DNA of 22,619 bases from Verrucomicrobiota bacterium (lineage in GTDB: Bacteria; Verrucomicrobiota; Verrucomicrobiia; Limisphaerales; JAEYXS01), in NCBI GenBank assembly GCA_021156225.1, contig JAJNBN010000003.1, positions 1-22,619 on the forward strand, given 5' to 3'. Both the position numbers and the translations under genes were made by a program. Of the stretch, positions 1 through 7,368 are shown piece by piece (the first letter of the stretch is position 1; each line of letters opens with the position of its first letter). The notes below the pieces were generated by a model, which ran no database searches, was not told where the DNA came from, and saw only the letters and a program-made list of their open reading frames with translations.

Positions 1-287
1 ACATTGACCACCAGAATGATGACACTGGCGGATTCGATGGCGATGTCCACCTGTTCCACCGCTGCTTTGATGATGACATCCTGAGACTTCTCGCCGCGCA
101 GCAAACCGATACCACCCGTATCGATCAAAGTATAAGGGCGGCCTCTCCATTCCGCCTCTGCTGTCACGCGATCACGCGTCACACCGGGTTGATCATGTAC
201 AATAGCAAGGCGCCGCCCAATAATGCGGTTAAACAGGGCGGACTTTCCAACATTCGGGCGTCCGACTATGGCGATTATTCCAGACAT
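1..287 (-). CDS. der: GTPase Der (EngA), N-terminal part, cut by window edge
   Basis: Der is a ribosome-assembly GTPase with two tandem G domains and a C-terminal KH-like domain; it acts in 50S subunit maturation. Only the first 95 codons, part of the first G domain, lie in the window. Translating the minus strand from the ATG at 287 gives a beta strand leading into the P-loop GRPNVGKSALFN (residues 9-20), the switch I region ending in PGVTRDRV, and the G3 motif DTGGIG. This order and wording are characteristic of Der rather than other Ras-like GTPases. A second in-frame ATG at 299 would add MLGA; neither start has a clear Shine-Dalgarno sequence. The gene is divergent from the Lol genes. The frame stays open to base 1, consistent with truncation by the window rather than a broken gene. 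Confidence 0.93.
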   Translation of the reverse strand, partial: MSGIIAIVGRPNVGKSALFNRIIGRRLAIVHDQPGVTRDRVTAEAEWRGRPYTLIDTGGIGLLRGEKSQDVIIKAAVEQVDIAIESASVIILVVN

Positions 288-361
288 CGCGCCTAGCATG
301 GGGGTGGAAAGGCTTCCGGCAAAGGGAAAAAAGTAAGTTGTTTATGGCGGGTTTGGACGTT

Positions 362-389
362 TTCCACTTTTTAATCTGCAAAAGTGGAA
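362..389. promoter_or_regulatory. Perfect 10-bp inverted repeat in the der/lolC divergent spacer
   Basis: TTCCACTTTT (362-371) and AAAAGTGGAA (380-389) are perfect inverted copies separated by 8 bases. The repeat ends 13 bases before the GTG start of the LolC/E gene. No gene ends into this spacer from either side, so it is unlikely to be a terminator. It could be an operator, or a hairpin in the lolC 5' leader that affects translation initiation. The rest of the 115-bp spacer shows no convincing promoter hexamers or ribosome binding site. Confidence 0.5.
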
Positions 390-402
390 CTACTTTGCCC
401 GC

Positions 403-1671
403 GTGTCACGGCTGCCTTTTGAGCTCATGCTCGCGTTGCGCTACCTGCGTCCCAAGCGGACGTATGTGTCGGTGATCACGCTGCTTTCCACCATTGGCAT
501 CACCTTGGGCGTAGCCATTCTCATCATCGTCATCAGTGTGATGAGCGGTTTTGACAAAGAGTGGCACGAGAAGATCATCGGTTTCTCCGCCCACCTGAAA
601 GTGGCCCGGGCAGATGACACAATGGAAGACTGGGCGCTGGTGCGCAGCAAGGTGGAGAAGAATTCCCAGGTGGCCGGTGTCGCCCCCTTTGTGGTGGGGA
701 AGGTGATGATCCGGACCGAGCACCAGAGCGGCAAGCAGCAGATCGATGCGCCCTATCTGAGAGGCATTGAACCACAGATGGAGACAACCATCAGCGTGCT
801 CTCCAACAGCATCGTGCGCGGAAATTATGACGTCAGTGGTTACGGGCTGGTGATCGGTGTCGAGCTGGCCCGCAGTCTGGATTTGGACGTGGGCGATAGG
901 TTATCTGTTTATTCTCCCGTGGTTTTGCAGGATGCGTTTGAAAAAAAGAAAGAGGGCGAGGAACTCCCCTTGCCGGAAGACTACGAGATCAAGGGCATCT
1001 TTGATGTGGGCTTCGCGGATTTCAATATGCAGTACATCGTTTCCTCCTTGGAAAATGCCCAAGACCTCTATGCTTTGAAAGACAGTGTGCATGGTCTGAT
1101 GATCAAGCTGCATGATCCGCTGAAAGCTGCCCAGGTGCAGGATGAATTGCTGACCGAGCTTGGGCCTGAATTTCGAGCAGTCACCTGGATGCAGGAGAAC
1201 GAGCACCTTTTCTCCGCCTTGGTGGTGGAAAAGAACATGATCCGCTTCCTGCTGTTCTTCATCGTGATCGTGGCCTCGTTTTGCATCACCTGTTCACTGA
1301 TCACCTTTGTGGTCCAGAAGACCCATGAGATCGGGATATTAAAGGCTCTGGGCGCCTCCAGTACACAGATCATGAGCCTGTTCCTGATCCAGAGCACCTT
1401 TGTGGGCGCGCTCGGCGTTGGTGCCGGGTTTGCCATGGGTTTCACCGCCTTGCATTGGCGGAATGAGTTTTTGAGTCTCATGAACCGGATCACCGGTTCG
1501 GATTTGTTGAACGCTGGCATCTACCAGCTTTACAATCTGCCTGTGCTTATCATTCCCAGCGACTTGCTGATCATCGGGTTGGGTTCGTTGCTGATTTCTC
1601 TGGGTGCAGGTGTCATCCCGGCACTGATCGCCGCCCGCATGAAACCCGTGGAGGCCCTGCGCCATGAGTAA
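403..1671 (+). CDS. lolC: Lipoprotein-releasing ABC permease, LolC/LolE family
   Basis: This is the inner-membrane permease that extracts mature lipoproteins from the inner membrane and hands them to the carrier LolA, driven by LolD. The 422 residues show the family layout: a short cytoplasmic start, TM1 at about 22-48, a large periplasmic MacB-like core (about 50-275), then three more helices at about 281-304, 326-350 and 384-412 forming the FtsX domain. A KTHEIGILKALGAS coupling segment (306-319) and the ending AARMKPVEALRHE are typical. The start is GTG at 403, chosen because MSRLPFELMLALRYLR matches the family N-terminus; no good Shine-Dalgarno is present. The last 8 bases overlap lolD. 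Only one permease gene is present next to lolD, so it may form a LolF-like homodimer rather than a LolC/LolE heterodimer. Whether a second permease gene exists elsewhere cannot be seen. Confidence 0.93.
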   Translation: MSRLPFELMLALRYLRPKRTYVSVITLLSTIGITLGVAILIIVISVMSGFDKEWHEKIIGFSAHLKVARADDTMEDWALVRSKVEKNSQVAGVAPFVVGKVMIRTEHQSGKQQIDAPYLRGIEPQMETTISVLSNSIVRGNYDVSGYGLVIGVELARSLDLDVGDRLSVYSPVVLQDAFEKKKEGEELPLPEDYEIKGIFDVGFADFNMQYIVSSLENAQDLYALKDSVHGLMIKLHDPLKAAQVQDELLTELGPEFRAVTWMQENEHLFSALVVEKNMIRFLLFFIVIVASFCITCSLITFVVQKTHEIGILKALGASSTQIMSLFLIQSTFVGALGVGAGFAMGFTALHWRNEFLSLMNRITGSDLLNAGIYQLYNLPVLIIPSDLLIIGLGSLLISLGAGVIPALIAARMKPVEALRHE

Positions 1672-2356
1672 TGCGACCTCACAACAACTCCTTTCCGCAA
1701 CCGATGTGCGGAAGAACTACCAGATCGGCAAACGCCAGATCGAGGTCTTGAAGGGCGTTTCCTTGACCGTTCAGCGCGGGGAATTCGTGGCGTTACAAGG
1801 CGCCTCCGGAGCGGGCAAGAGCACCTTGCTGCATCTGCTCGGCGGGCTGGATCAGGCAGACACTGGGAACATTCATTTTGAAAATTTTGAACTGACGAAA
1901 ATGTCAGGCGGCTCTTTGTCCTATTTGCGGGGCAAGCGCATGGGCTTCATTTTTCAATCCTACCATTTGCTGCCGGAGCTGGATGCTTTGGAGAATGTCT
2001 GCGTCCCGGGTCGACTCATGCGCATGTCCGCAGATGAGGCGGAGAAACGCGGCCGGGCCATGTTGGGCCGGGTCGGCTTAGGTCATCGCTTGGATCATCG
2101 GCCGACTGAGCTTTCCGGCGGTGAACAGCAGCGCGTGGCCATCGCACGCGCTTTGATGAATCAGCCCACGCTGTTACTGGCGGATGAACCCACCGGCAAC
2201 CTGGACTCCAAGACCGGCGGTGAAATCATGGATTTGCTTCGGGAACTGCAAAAAGAGCAGGGTACCACCATGATCATCGCCACTCACGACGATAAAGTAG
2301 CTGAGCGCGCCGAGCGGGTAGTCCGCCTTGTAGATGGCCAAATCGTTGTCCAGTAA
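1664..2356 (+). CDS. lolD: Lipoprotein-releasing ABC ATPase LolD
   Basis: This is the ATPase subunit that powers lipoprotein release by the preceding permease. The 230 residues contain every motif of an ABC ATPase: Walker A GASGAGKST (46-54), Q-loop Gln98, signature LSGGEQQ (150-156), Walker B LLLADEP (170-176), D-loop GNLD, and the switch His208 in ATHD. Length and the SYHLLPELDALENV segment fit the LolD/MacB/FtsE group; the neighbouring LolC/E permease decides for LolD. The ATG at 1664 lies inside the last codons of lolC (8-bp overlap), with a GGAGG at 1650-1654 nine bases upstream, so translation is probably coupled. An 88-bp spacer without a visible terminator follows before the aminotransferase gene. 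Confidence 0.95.
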   Translation: MSNATSQQLLSATDVRKNYQIGKRQIEVLKGVSLTVQRGEFVALQGASGAGKSTLLHLLGGLDQADTGNIHFENFELTKMSGGSLSYLRGKRMGFIFQSYHLLPELDALENVCVPGRLMRMSADEAEKRGRAMLGRVGLGHRLDHRPTELSGGEQQRVAIARALMNQPTLLLADEPTGNLDSKTGGEIMDLLRELQKEQGTTMIIATHDDKVAERAERVVRLVDGQIVVQ

Positions 2357-2444
2357 GGGGCTGGCGACGGGGAGGGGGCATTTCTTTCTACCAATTCCTG
2401 TTGCGCATCCTTGAAAATTTCCCTTAACGTCACCTCGTTTTTGC

Positions 2445-3320
2445 ATGAAAATCTATATCGACGGCAAGTACTACAGTGAGAAGAACGCGACGGTGTCCGT
2501 GTTTGACCACGGCCTGTTGTATGGCGATGGCATCTTTGAAGGCATCCGTGCCTACAATGGTCGCGTATTCAAGCTGAAGGAGCATATCGACCGCCTTTAC
2601 TACTCGGCCAAGGCCATCTTGCTCGACATCCCCATCTCGCATGAAGAGATGATGAAGGCCGTCGTGGATACCTGCCGTGCGAACAAACTTCGCGAGTGCT
2701 ACATCCGCCTCGTGGTCACTCGTGGTCCGGGTGGACTGGGCTTGAACCCAAAGCGCTGCAAGAAGCCCGTAATCATCATCATCGCGGACAAGATCCAGCT
2801 TTACCCGCCGGAGTATTACCAGAAGGGCCTGGAGATCATCACGGTGCCGACAGTGCGCAACCTGCACAGCGCGGTGAACCCGGCGATCAAGTCCCTGAAC
2901 TATCTGAACAACATTCTGGCCAAGATCGAAGCCAACAATGGCGGTGTGGAAGAAGCCATCATGTTGAATGCTGAGGGATATGTGGCAGAGTGTACTGGCG
3001 ACAACATCTTCCTCGTGAAGGGGAACACGTTGCTGACGCCGCCTTTGTCGGCTGGAGCACTTTACGGCATCACCCGCGGTGTGGTGATGGAACTGGCGAA
3101 GGAATTGGGCCTGACGGTGGCGGAACCGAACCTGACGCGCTATGATGTGTTCAATGCGGACGAGTGTTTCCTCACGGGCACCGGCGCAGAACTCATCCCG
3201 GTGGTGAAGGTGGATGGCCGCGTGATCGGTGCGGGCACGCCGGGCTCTTTCACGAAGCAACTGGTGGAACGCTACCATGCTTTGACGAAAGTCTCGGGTG
3301 AGCCCATATTTAAGAAGTAG
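2445..3320 (+). CDS. ilvE: Branched-chain amino acid aminotransferase (PLP fold type IV)
   Basis: The enzyme transfers the amino group between leucine, isoleucine or valine and 2-oxoglutarate using pyridoxal phosphate, the last step of branched-chain amino acid synthesis. The 291-residue protein has the fold-type-IV marks: DHGLLYGDGIFEGIRAY near the N-terminus (21-37), RGPGGLGLNP (93-102), the PLP lysine Lys149 in IKSLNYLNN, Glu182 in AECTGDNIF, and the phosphate-binding turn TGTGAEL (244-250). The turn has Gly where many family members have Ala (GTAAE). D-amino acid transaminase and aminodeoxychorismate lyase share the fold, but the length and the EGIRAY segment favour IlvE. It starts at ATG 2445 without a clear ribosome binding site. 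McsA begins 6 bases after its stop, suggesting one transcript with mcsA-mcsB. Confidence 0.9.
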   Translation: MKIYIDGKYYSEKNATVSVFDHGLLYGDGIFEGIRAYNGRVFKLKEHIDRLYYSAKAILLDIPISHEEMMKAVVDTCRANKLRECYIRLVVTRGPGGLGLNPKRCKKPVIIIIADKIQLYPPEYYQKGLEIITVPTVRNLHSAVNPAIKSLNYLNNILAKIEANNGGVEEAIMLNAEGYVAECTGDNIFLVKGNTLLTPPLSAGALYGITRGVVMELAKELGLTVAEPNLTRYDVFNADECFLTGTGAELIPVVKVDGRVIGAGTPGSFTKQLVERYHALTKVSGEPIFKK

Positions 3321-3326
3321 CCGGAT

Positions 3327-3836
3327 ATGCTGTGTAACATCTGCAAACAAAACGAAGCGACCGTGCATCTGACCCAGATCGTAGGGGATAAGATGCAGAA
3401 GGTGGATCTGTGTGAAGCCTGCTCGAAAGAGAAAGGCGTCAGTGATCCGAGCACCTTCTCGCTCGCCGATCTCTTGCTCGGCCTTGGCAGCGCCCAGGAA
3501 CTGGAGCAGGCGGGTGGCGGTGCGGAGATCAAGTGTCCGCAATGCGGCTTTACACAAGCCGACTTCAAGAAAAACGGCCGTTTTGGTTGCGCAGAATGTT
3601 ACCATGCTTTTGCCGAGGGCTTGGACAGCATGCTCAAGTCCATGCACAAGGGCGTCGTCCATAAAGGCAAAGTACCCAAGGCTATCGCTCAGACGCGCGA
3701 CGTGGCTGAGAAACTGAAGAAGATGCAGAAGGACCTTGATAAGGCCATCGCTGAAGAAGACTTCGAGCGGGCGGCTTTGTTGCGGGACGAGATCAAAGAG
3801 ACGAAGAAACGTCTGGAACAATTGGAAACAGTATGA
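3327..3836 (+). CDS. mcsA: McsA-type activator of protein arginine kinase (UVR-domain zinc protein)
   Basis: McsA binds zinc and activates the arginine kinase McsB in Gram-positive stress control. The 169 residues carry four CxxC pairs at C3/C6, C29/C32, C70/C73 and C88/C91, the second block in the typical setting NGRFGCAECYHAF. They are followed by a charged helical UVR (UvrB/UvrC-type) motif at about 126-161, including EEDFERAALLRDEIK. The overall length and motif order fit McsA closely. The gene overlaps mcsB by 4 bases (ATGA at 3833-3836), so the two are translationally coupled. No ctsR or clpC, the usual Firmicutes partners, is found in this window, so the targets of this pair cannot be inferred from context. 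Confidence 0.9.
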   Translation: MLCNICKQNEATVHLTQIVGDKMQKVDLCEACSKEKGVSDPSTFSLADLLLGLGSAQELEQAGGGAEIKCPQCGFTQADFKKNGRFGCAECYHAFAEGLDSMLKSMHKGVVHKGKVPKAIAQTRDVAEKLKKMQKDLDKAIAEEDFERAALLRDEIKETKKRLEQLETV

Positions 3837-4945
3837 GTTCAGACAGCATCCATCAGTTTCTTATCCCGCTTTCCGAAGCGAGCCTCCGTAAAGGACCGAA
3901 TGACAAGATTGTCATGTCCAGCCGTGTACGCCTGGCCCGCAATGTTCGTGGACTCGCCTTTCCTGGCTGGGCCAAGAAGAACGAGCGCGTGAAGGCGTTG
4001 GAAACCATCCAACCCGCCGTGGAGAGCCTGCCGCAGATGAAGAAGAGCTATGCGGCCTCCATGGACCAACTCAGCGCGCTCGACAAACAGATCTTGATGG
4101 AGCGGCATCTCATCAGCCGTGAACATGCTGCGAAGAACGCTGGCAGTGGCATTGTGGTGAACAAGGAAGAGTCCGTCTGCGTGATGATCAATGAAGAGGA
4201 TCATCTGCGCATGCAGGCTTTGCGCCCCGGCTTCCAGATCAAGGAAGCATGGGAAGACATCGACCGTCTGGATTCGACGCTGGAAACAAAGCTGGAATAC
4301 GCATTCTCACCCAAGCTGGGCTACCTCACTGCTTGCCCGACAAATCTTGGCACCGGCATCCGTGTCAGTGCCATGTTGCATCTGCCTGGCTTGGTGCTGG
4401 CGGATCAGATCAACCAGATCATCCAAGCCGTCAGCAAGCTTGGTCTGGCTGTTCGCGGTCTTCATGGTGAAGGCACGAGTGCGGATGGCAATGTTTTCCA
4501 GGTATCCAACCAGATGACGCTAGGACAATCTGAACCGGAGATCGTGGAGCGTTTGACGAAGGTGCTTTTCCAGATCATCGAGCACGAGGAAAACGCGCGC
4601 ACGAAGCTGATGGAGGACAAGCCCAAGGTCGTGCTGAATCAGATCGGACGAGCTTACGGCGCGATGTCGAATGCCCACAGCATCTCCTCGAAAGAGACGA
4701 TGAATCTGCTTTCGCTGATGCATCTGGGGGTGGATCTGCAGCTCTTTCCGAATCTGCAACGCCCGCTGGTGGATGAACTTTTCATCATGACGCAGCCAGG
4801 CCACTTGCAGAGCACGGTCACCGAGAAACTGGGTACTGAGGAACGGGACGTTTTACGCGCAGATATCTTGCGGGAACGCCTTTCCAAAGTGGAACGTCCA
4901 ATCACTCCGCCGACTCCGCCCAGTACAGGCGAGAAGGTCGACTAA
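3833..4945 (+). CDS. mcsB: Protein arginine kinase McsB
   Basis: McsB phosphorylates arginine side chains of proteins, in Firmicutes marking them for ClpCP degradation. The 370 residues show the phosphagen-kinase fold signatures: SSRVRLARN (29-37) for nucleotide binding, NEEDHLR (120-126) with the catalytic acidic residues, the reactive Cys168 in CPTNLGTGIRVSAMLHLPG, and GLHGEGTSADGN (209-220). The C-terminal part has RDVLRA (338-343), matching the RDxxRA allosteric phosphoarginine site described for McsB and absent from metabolic arginine or creatine kinases. A short proline-rich tail ends the protein. The start is fixed by the 4-bp overlap with mcsA. Its stop overlaps the convergent DUF3267 gene by 4 bp (4942-4945), leaving no room for a dedicated terminator. 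Confidence 0.94.
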   Translation: MSSDSIHQFLIPLSEASLRKGPNDKIVMSSRVRLARNVRGLAFPGWAKKNERVKALETIQPAVESLPQMKKSYAASMDQLSALDKQILMERHLISREHAAKNAGSGIVVNKEESVCVMINEEDHLRMQALRPGFQIKEAWEDIDRLDSTLETKLEYAFSPKLGYLTACPTNLGTGIRVSAMLHLPGLVLADQINQIIQAVSKLGLAVRGLHGEGTSADGNVFQVSNQMTLGQSEPEIVERLTKVLFQIIEHEENARTKLMEDKPKVVLNQIGRAYGAMSNAHSISSKETMNLLSLMHLGVDLQLFPNLQRPLVDELFIMTQPGHLQSTVTEKLGTEERDVLRADILRERLSKVERPITPPTPPSTGEKVD

Positions 4946-5493
4946 GCTGAGCGCGCTTCTTCTTTTACAATCACATCGCAACCGGCCTCGTCTGGACAAT
5001 CCAGCACGAGGTCGTCGCGTTTTATGGGATTGAGTTTTTGGAACAGCCACACATCACCCAAGCAACCTGAAAGCGAGAAAGCTGTCAGCAGCGCGGTCCA
5101 GCCAGCAGGATGGAAGAACAGCGATCCAATAAAGACAGGCACCGTCACAAGTAAAGGCATCAAAGCGCCGAAACGGTAGACGCGCACAGTCATCGGTTCC
5201 TTGCAATGGCAGTAAGGCATGAAGCCGCGCCAGATGATGCCGAACTCAAACGCTTTCATCGGCAGCTTGCCATAAAGCATCCAGGCCAGCGCATGCACGG
5301 CTTCATGAAAGGCGATCAGCAGCGGCAAACCGATGAAAAAGAGCAGGATATCTATGGCTCGAAATGGAGCGTAATCCGGCAGGCGGCAGGCGAGCTGCCA
5401 GGATAGGAGACTGCAAGTGAGCAAGGTGCTGATGCTGGCGACATTGGCTGCGACAGGATCCAGACGCATGGGAATGATCTTGGGCTTGGGCAT
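4942..5493 (-). CDS. DUF3267 membrane zincin (putative zinc metalloprotease)
   Basis: The protein is a small integral membrane protein of the DUF3267 'putative zincin peptidase' family, distantly related in layout to site-2 proteases; the substrate is unknown. It has hydrophobic stretches at about 20-35, 48-62, 110-127 and 130-145. The zinc motif HEAVH (63-67) lies at the end of the second. A family-typical YCHCKEPMTVRVYRFG segment lies at 94-109 and a possible third ligand Asp147 in SGCLGDVW. I chose the ATG at 5493 (183 residues): a longer reading from 5625 would overlap the amidohydrolase gene by about 127 bases and adds sequence unlike the family. The start is 5 bases after the amidohydrolase stop, so it is the last gene of the sugar operon by position, although its role there is not obvious. 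Confidence 0.82.
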   Translation of the reverse strand: MPKPKIIPMRLDPVAANVASISTLLTCSLLSWQLACRLPDYAPFRAIDILLFFIGLPLLIAFHEAVHALAWMLYGKLPMKAFEFGIIWRGFMPYCHCKEPMTVRVYRFGALMPLLVTVPVFIGSLFFHPAGWTALLTAFSLSGCLGDVWLFQKLNPIKRDDLVLDCPDEAGCDVIVKEEARSA

Positions 5494-5498
5494 CGCGC

Positions 5499-6326
5499 TT
5501 ATCTGTTGAGATAAAACTGTGCCGCATTGCCACCAAAGATCTTCGCTTTGGCAATTTCGTTCTGAGAAGCGAAGTAGCGCTGCGTCAAGCTGTGAACTTG
5601 CGGATAAGACCCGGCCAATAAGCAAACGGGCCAGTCCGAGCCATACATCAGCCGATTGGTTCCAAAAGCTTCAGCCACCACATCCAGATACGGCACGAAG
5701 TGGTCATAGCGCCAGCCTTGCCACTTGGCTTCGGTGACCATGCCCGAGACTTTGCACATCAGATTGGGTGCTTTGGCCAGTTCCTGCATTTGCTCGCGCC
5801 AAGGTGACAGCGCCCCATCTTTGATGGACGGCTTGGCGATATGATCGAGCACGAACGGTTGCTCGGGAAATTGTTGCACCAGTTTGATGGCTGCGGGCAA
5901 TTGCTTCGGAAAAATCAGAATATCGTAGCGTAATTTGAACTGCTTCAGCTTGCTGATGCCACGCAGGAACTCCGGTCTCACCATGAAATCGTCATCCGGT
6001 TCATCTTGCACGACGTGACGGACTCCGACGGATTTCGGATGCGAAGCAAACTGTGCAAGCTGTTCCTCCACCCTCTCGGAACGCAAATCTACCCAGCCGA
6101 CAACGCCTTTGATGATGGGTGATTGATCTGCGAGTTCCAGCAGCCAACGCGATTCTTCCAATGTTTGCCGTGCCTGCACAGCAATGCAGCCATCAAATCC
6201 AGCTTGTGTGAGCAAAGGGGCGAGGTCAGACGGTAAGAAGCTCCACTTGATCGGCCACGAATTCTGGATCCACGGATACTGTTCCGCGCTGTAATTCCAA
6301 AAATGTTGATGGCTATCAAGACGCAT
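5499..6326 (-). CDS. Amidohydrolase_2 family lactonase-like protein (COG3618)
   Basis: The protein belongs to the amidohydrolase 2 / COG3618 group that includes L-fuconolactonase and L-rhamnono-1,4-lactonase, TIM-barrel hydrolases that open sugar lactones. The 275 residues begin with MRLDSHQHFWNY, where His6 and His8 are the metal-type HxH pair. Further on come DHIAKP with His162 (161-166) and YGSDWPV with the catalytic-type Asp231 (228-234), the standard order for the family. It has no signal peptide, so it should act in the cytoplasm. The ATG start lies 11 bases after the stop of the alcohol dehydrogenase gene. Next to an aldose dehydrogenase-like reductase and a zinc dehydrogenase, a role in opening an aldonolactone is likely. 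The exact sugar cannot be told from sequence. Confidence 0.85.
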   Translation of the reverse strand: MRLDSHQHFWNYSAEQYPWIQNSWPIKWSFLPSDLAPLLTQAGFDGCIAVQARQTLEESRWLLELADQSPIIKGVVGWVDLRSERVEEQLAQFASHPKSVGVRHVVQDEPDDDFMVRPEFLRGISKLKQFKLRYDILIFPKQLPAAIKLVQQFPEQPFVLDHIAKPSIKDGALSPWREQMQELAKAPNLMCKVSGMVTEAKWQGWRYDHFVPYLDVVAEAFGTNRLMYGSDWPVCLLAGSYPQVHSLTQRYFASQNEIAKAKIFGGNAAQFYLNR

Positions 6327-6337
6327 AGCGGTAGTGC

Positions 6338-7363
6338 TTAGACTTCAACGATGGCTTTGATGACGCCCGTCTCGGGCTTCACCCAGCTTGGGAAAGCCTC
6401 AATCATGCCCTCAAAGCTGGCGTGATGCGTGATCCAGTTATCCGTATTAATTTCGCCGTTCTCGATGTGCTTGATGATGCGGGTGAAATCTCCGGGCAAA
6501 GCATTGCGGCTGGCAAGGATGGTCAGTTCACGACGGTGCAGGGCAGGGGCATGGAGGAAAGAAATCTCCTGCTGGGTGATGCCGACATAAACCAGGCGAC
6601 CAAGGAACGCGCAATAGTTCAGGGCATTAGCCATGGACTTGTTACTGCCAGTGGCATCCACCACCACGTCCGCGAGCTGTCCGTTGGTCAGCTCGGTGAG
6701 GCGTTTCAATTCTTCACCGTCGTTCTTCGTCAGAATGGTGTCAGGCACACCCATCTTCTCGCGCACGAAAGCCAGACGTTGTTCGTTCATGTCCATGACG
6801 ATCGTCTTGGCGCCGGAGAGCCGGGCAAATTCAATGGCGCTCAATCCAATCGGACCCGCTCCAATGATCAGCACATGCTCGCCAGGTTTTGGATTGCCTC
6901 GGTTCACTGCATGGCAGCCGATGGCCAGAGTCTCTACTAGCGCAAGTTGCTCGAAGGTAAGCTTGCCCGACACATGCAGTTTGCGGGCAGGCAAAATCAT
7001 GCGTTCAGTCAACCCGCCATCACACATCACGCCTAAGGTCTTGTTGCTCTCGCAGCAGTTCGTATGGCCGCGACGGCAGGAATAGCACTTGCCGCAATTG
7101 ATGTAGGGTTCAACTGAGCAGCGGTCGCCCACTTTCACATTCGTCACGCCATCGCCCACGGCGATGACCTCTACGCCCAGTTCGTGTCCGGGAATACGCG
7201 GGTAGCTGAAGAAAGGCATCTTGCCCAGATAGCCCGAGAGATCAGTGCCGCAGATGCCGACACGATGAATACGCACTAGCGCTTCCCCGGATGCAGGCGG
7301 CAGAGCTTCAGCAGTTTCGATATGACGGAACGAGAGCGGTTTTTCGAGTTGAATGGCTTTCAT
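6338..7363 (-). CDS. Zinc-dependent alcohol dehydrogenase (MDR family)
   Basis: This medium-chain dehydrogenase oxidises a hydroxyl on a sugar acid, polyol or alcohol using NAD. The 341 residues carry the catalytic zinc ligands Cys38 (GICGTD) and His60-Glu61 (GHELG). The structural zinc cluster has Cys90, Cys93, Cys96 and Cys104, and the Rossmann motif is GAGPIG (168-173). Asp191 at the end of the second beta strand favours NAD over NADP. The sequence resembles the sorbitol/threonine/L-galactonate dehydrogenase branch more than ethanol dehydrogenases. The ATG lies 5 bases after the stop of the dioxygenase gene. By context it may oxidise the aldonate released by the lactonase; the L-galactonate 5-dehydrogenase type is one option, but the substrate is inferred. 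Confidence 0.88.
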   Translation of the reverse strand: MKAIQLEKPLSFRHIETAEALPPASGEALVRIHRVGICGTDLSGYLGKMPFFSYPRIPGHELGVEVIAVGDGVTNVKVGDRCSVEPYINCGKCYSCRRGHTNCCESNKTLGVMCDGGLTERMILPARKLHVSGKLTFEQLALVETLAIGCHAVNRGNPKPGEHVLIIGAGPIGLSAIEFARLSGAKTIVMDMNEQRLAFVREKMGVPDTILTKNDGEELKRLTELTNGQLADVVVDATGSNKSMANALNYCAFLGRLVYVGITQQEISFLHAPALHRRELTILASRNALPGDFTRIIKHIENGEINTDNWITHHASFEGMIEAFPSWVKPETGVIKAIVEV

Positions 7364-7368
7364 GGATG

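Noticed and set aside
2430..3821. 463-codon minus-strand open frame opposite ilvE and mcsA
   Set aside because: It spans two well-supported plus-strand genes, and its His/Arg/Gln-rich translation has no domain. It is a reading-frame shadow.
5494..5625. 44-residue N-terminal extension of the DUF3267 protein
   Set aside because: It would overlap the amidohydrolase coding sequence by about 127 bases and is unlike DUF3267 N-termini; the ATG at 5493 gives tidy operon spacing.
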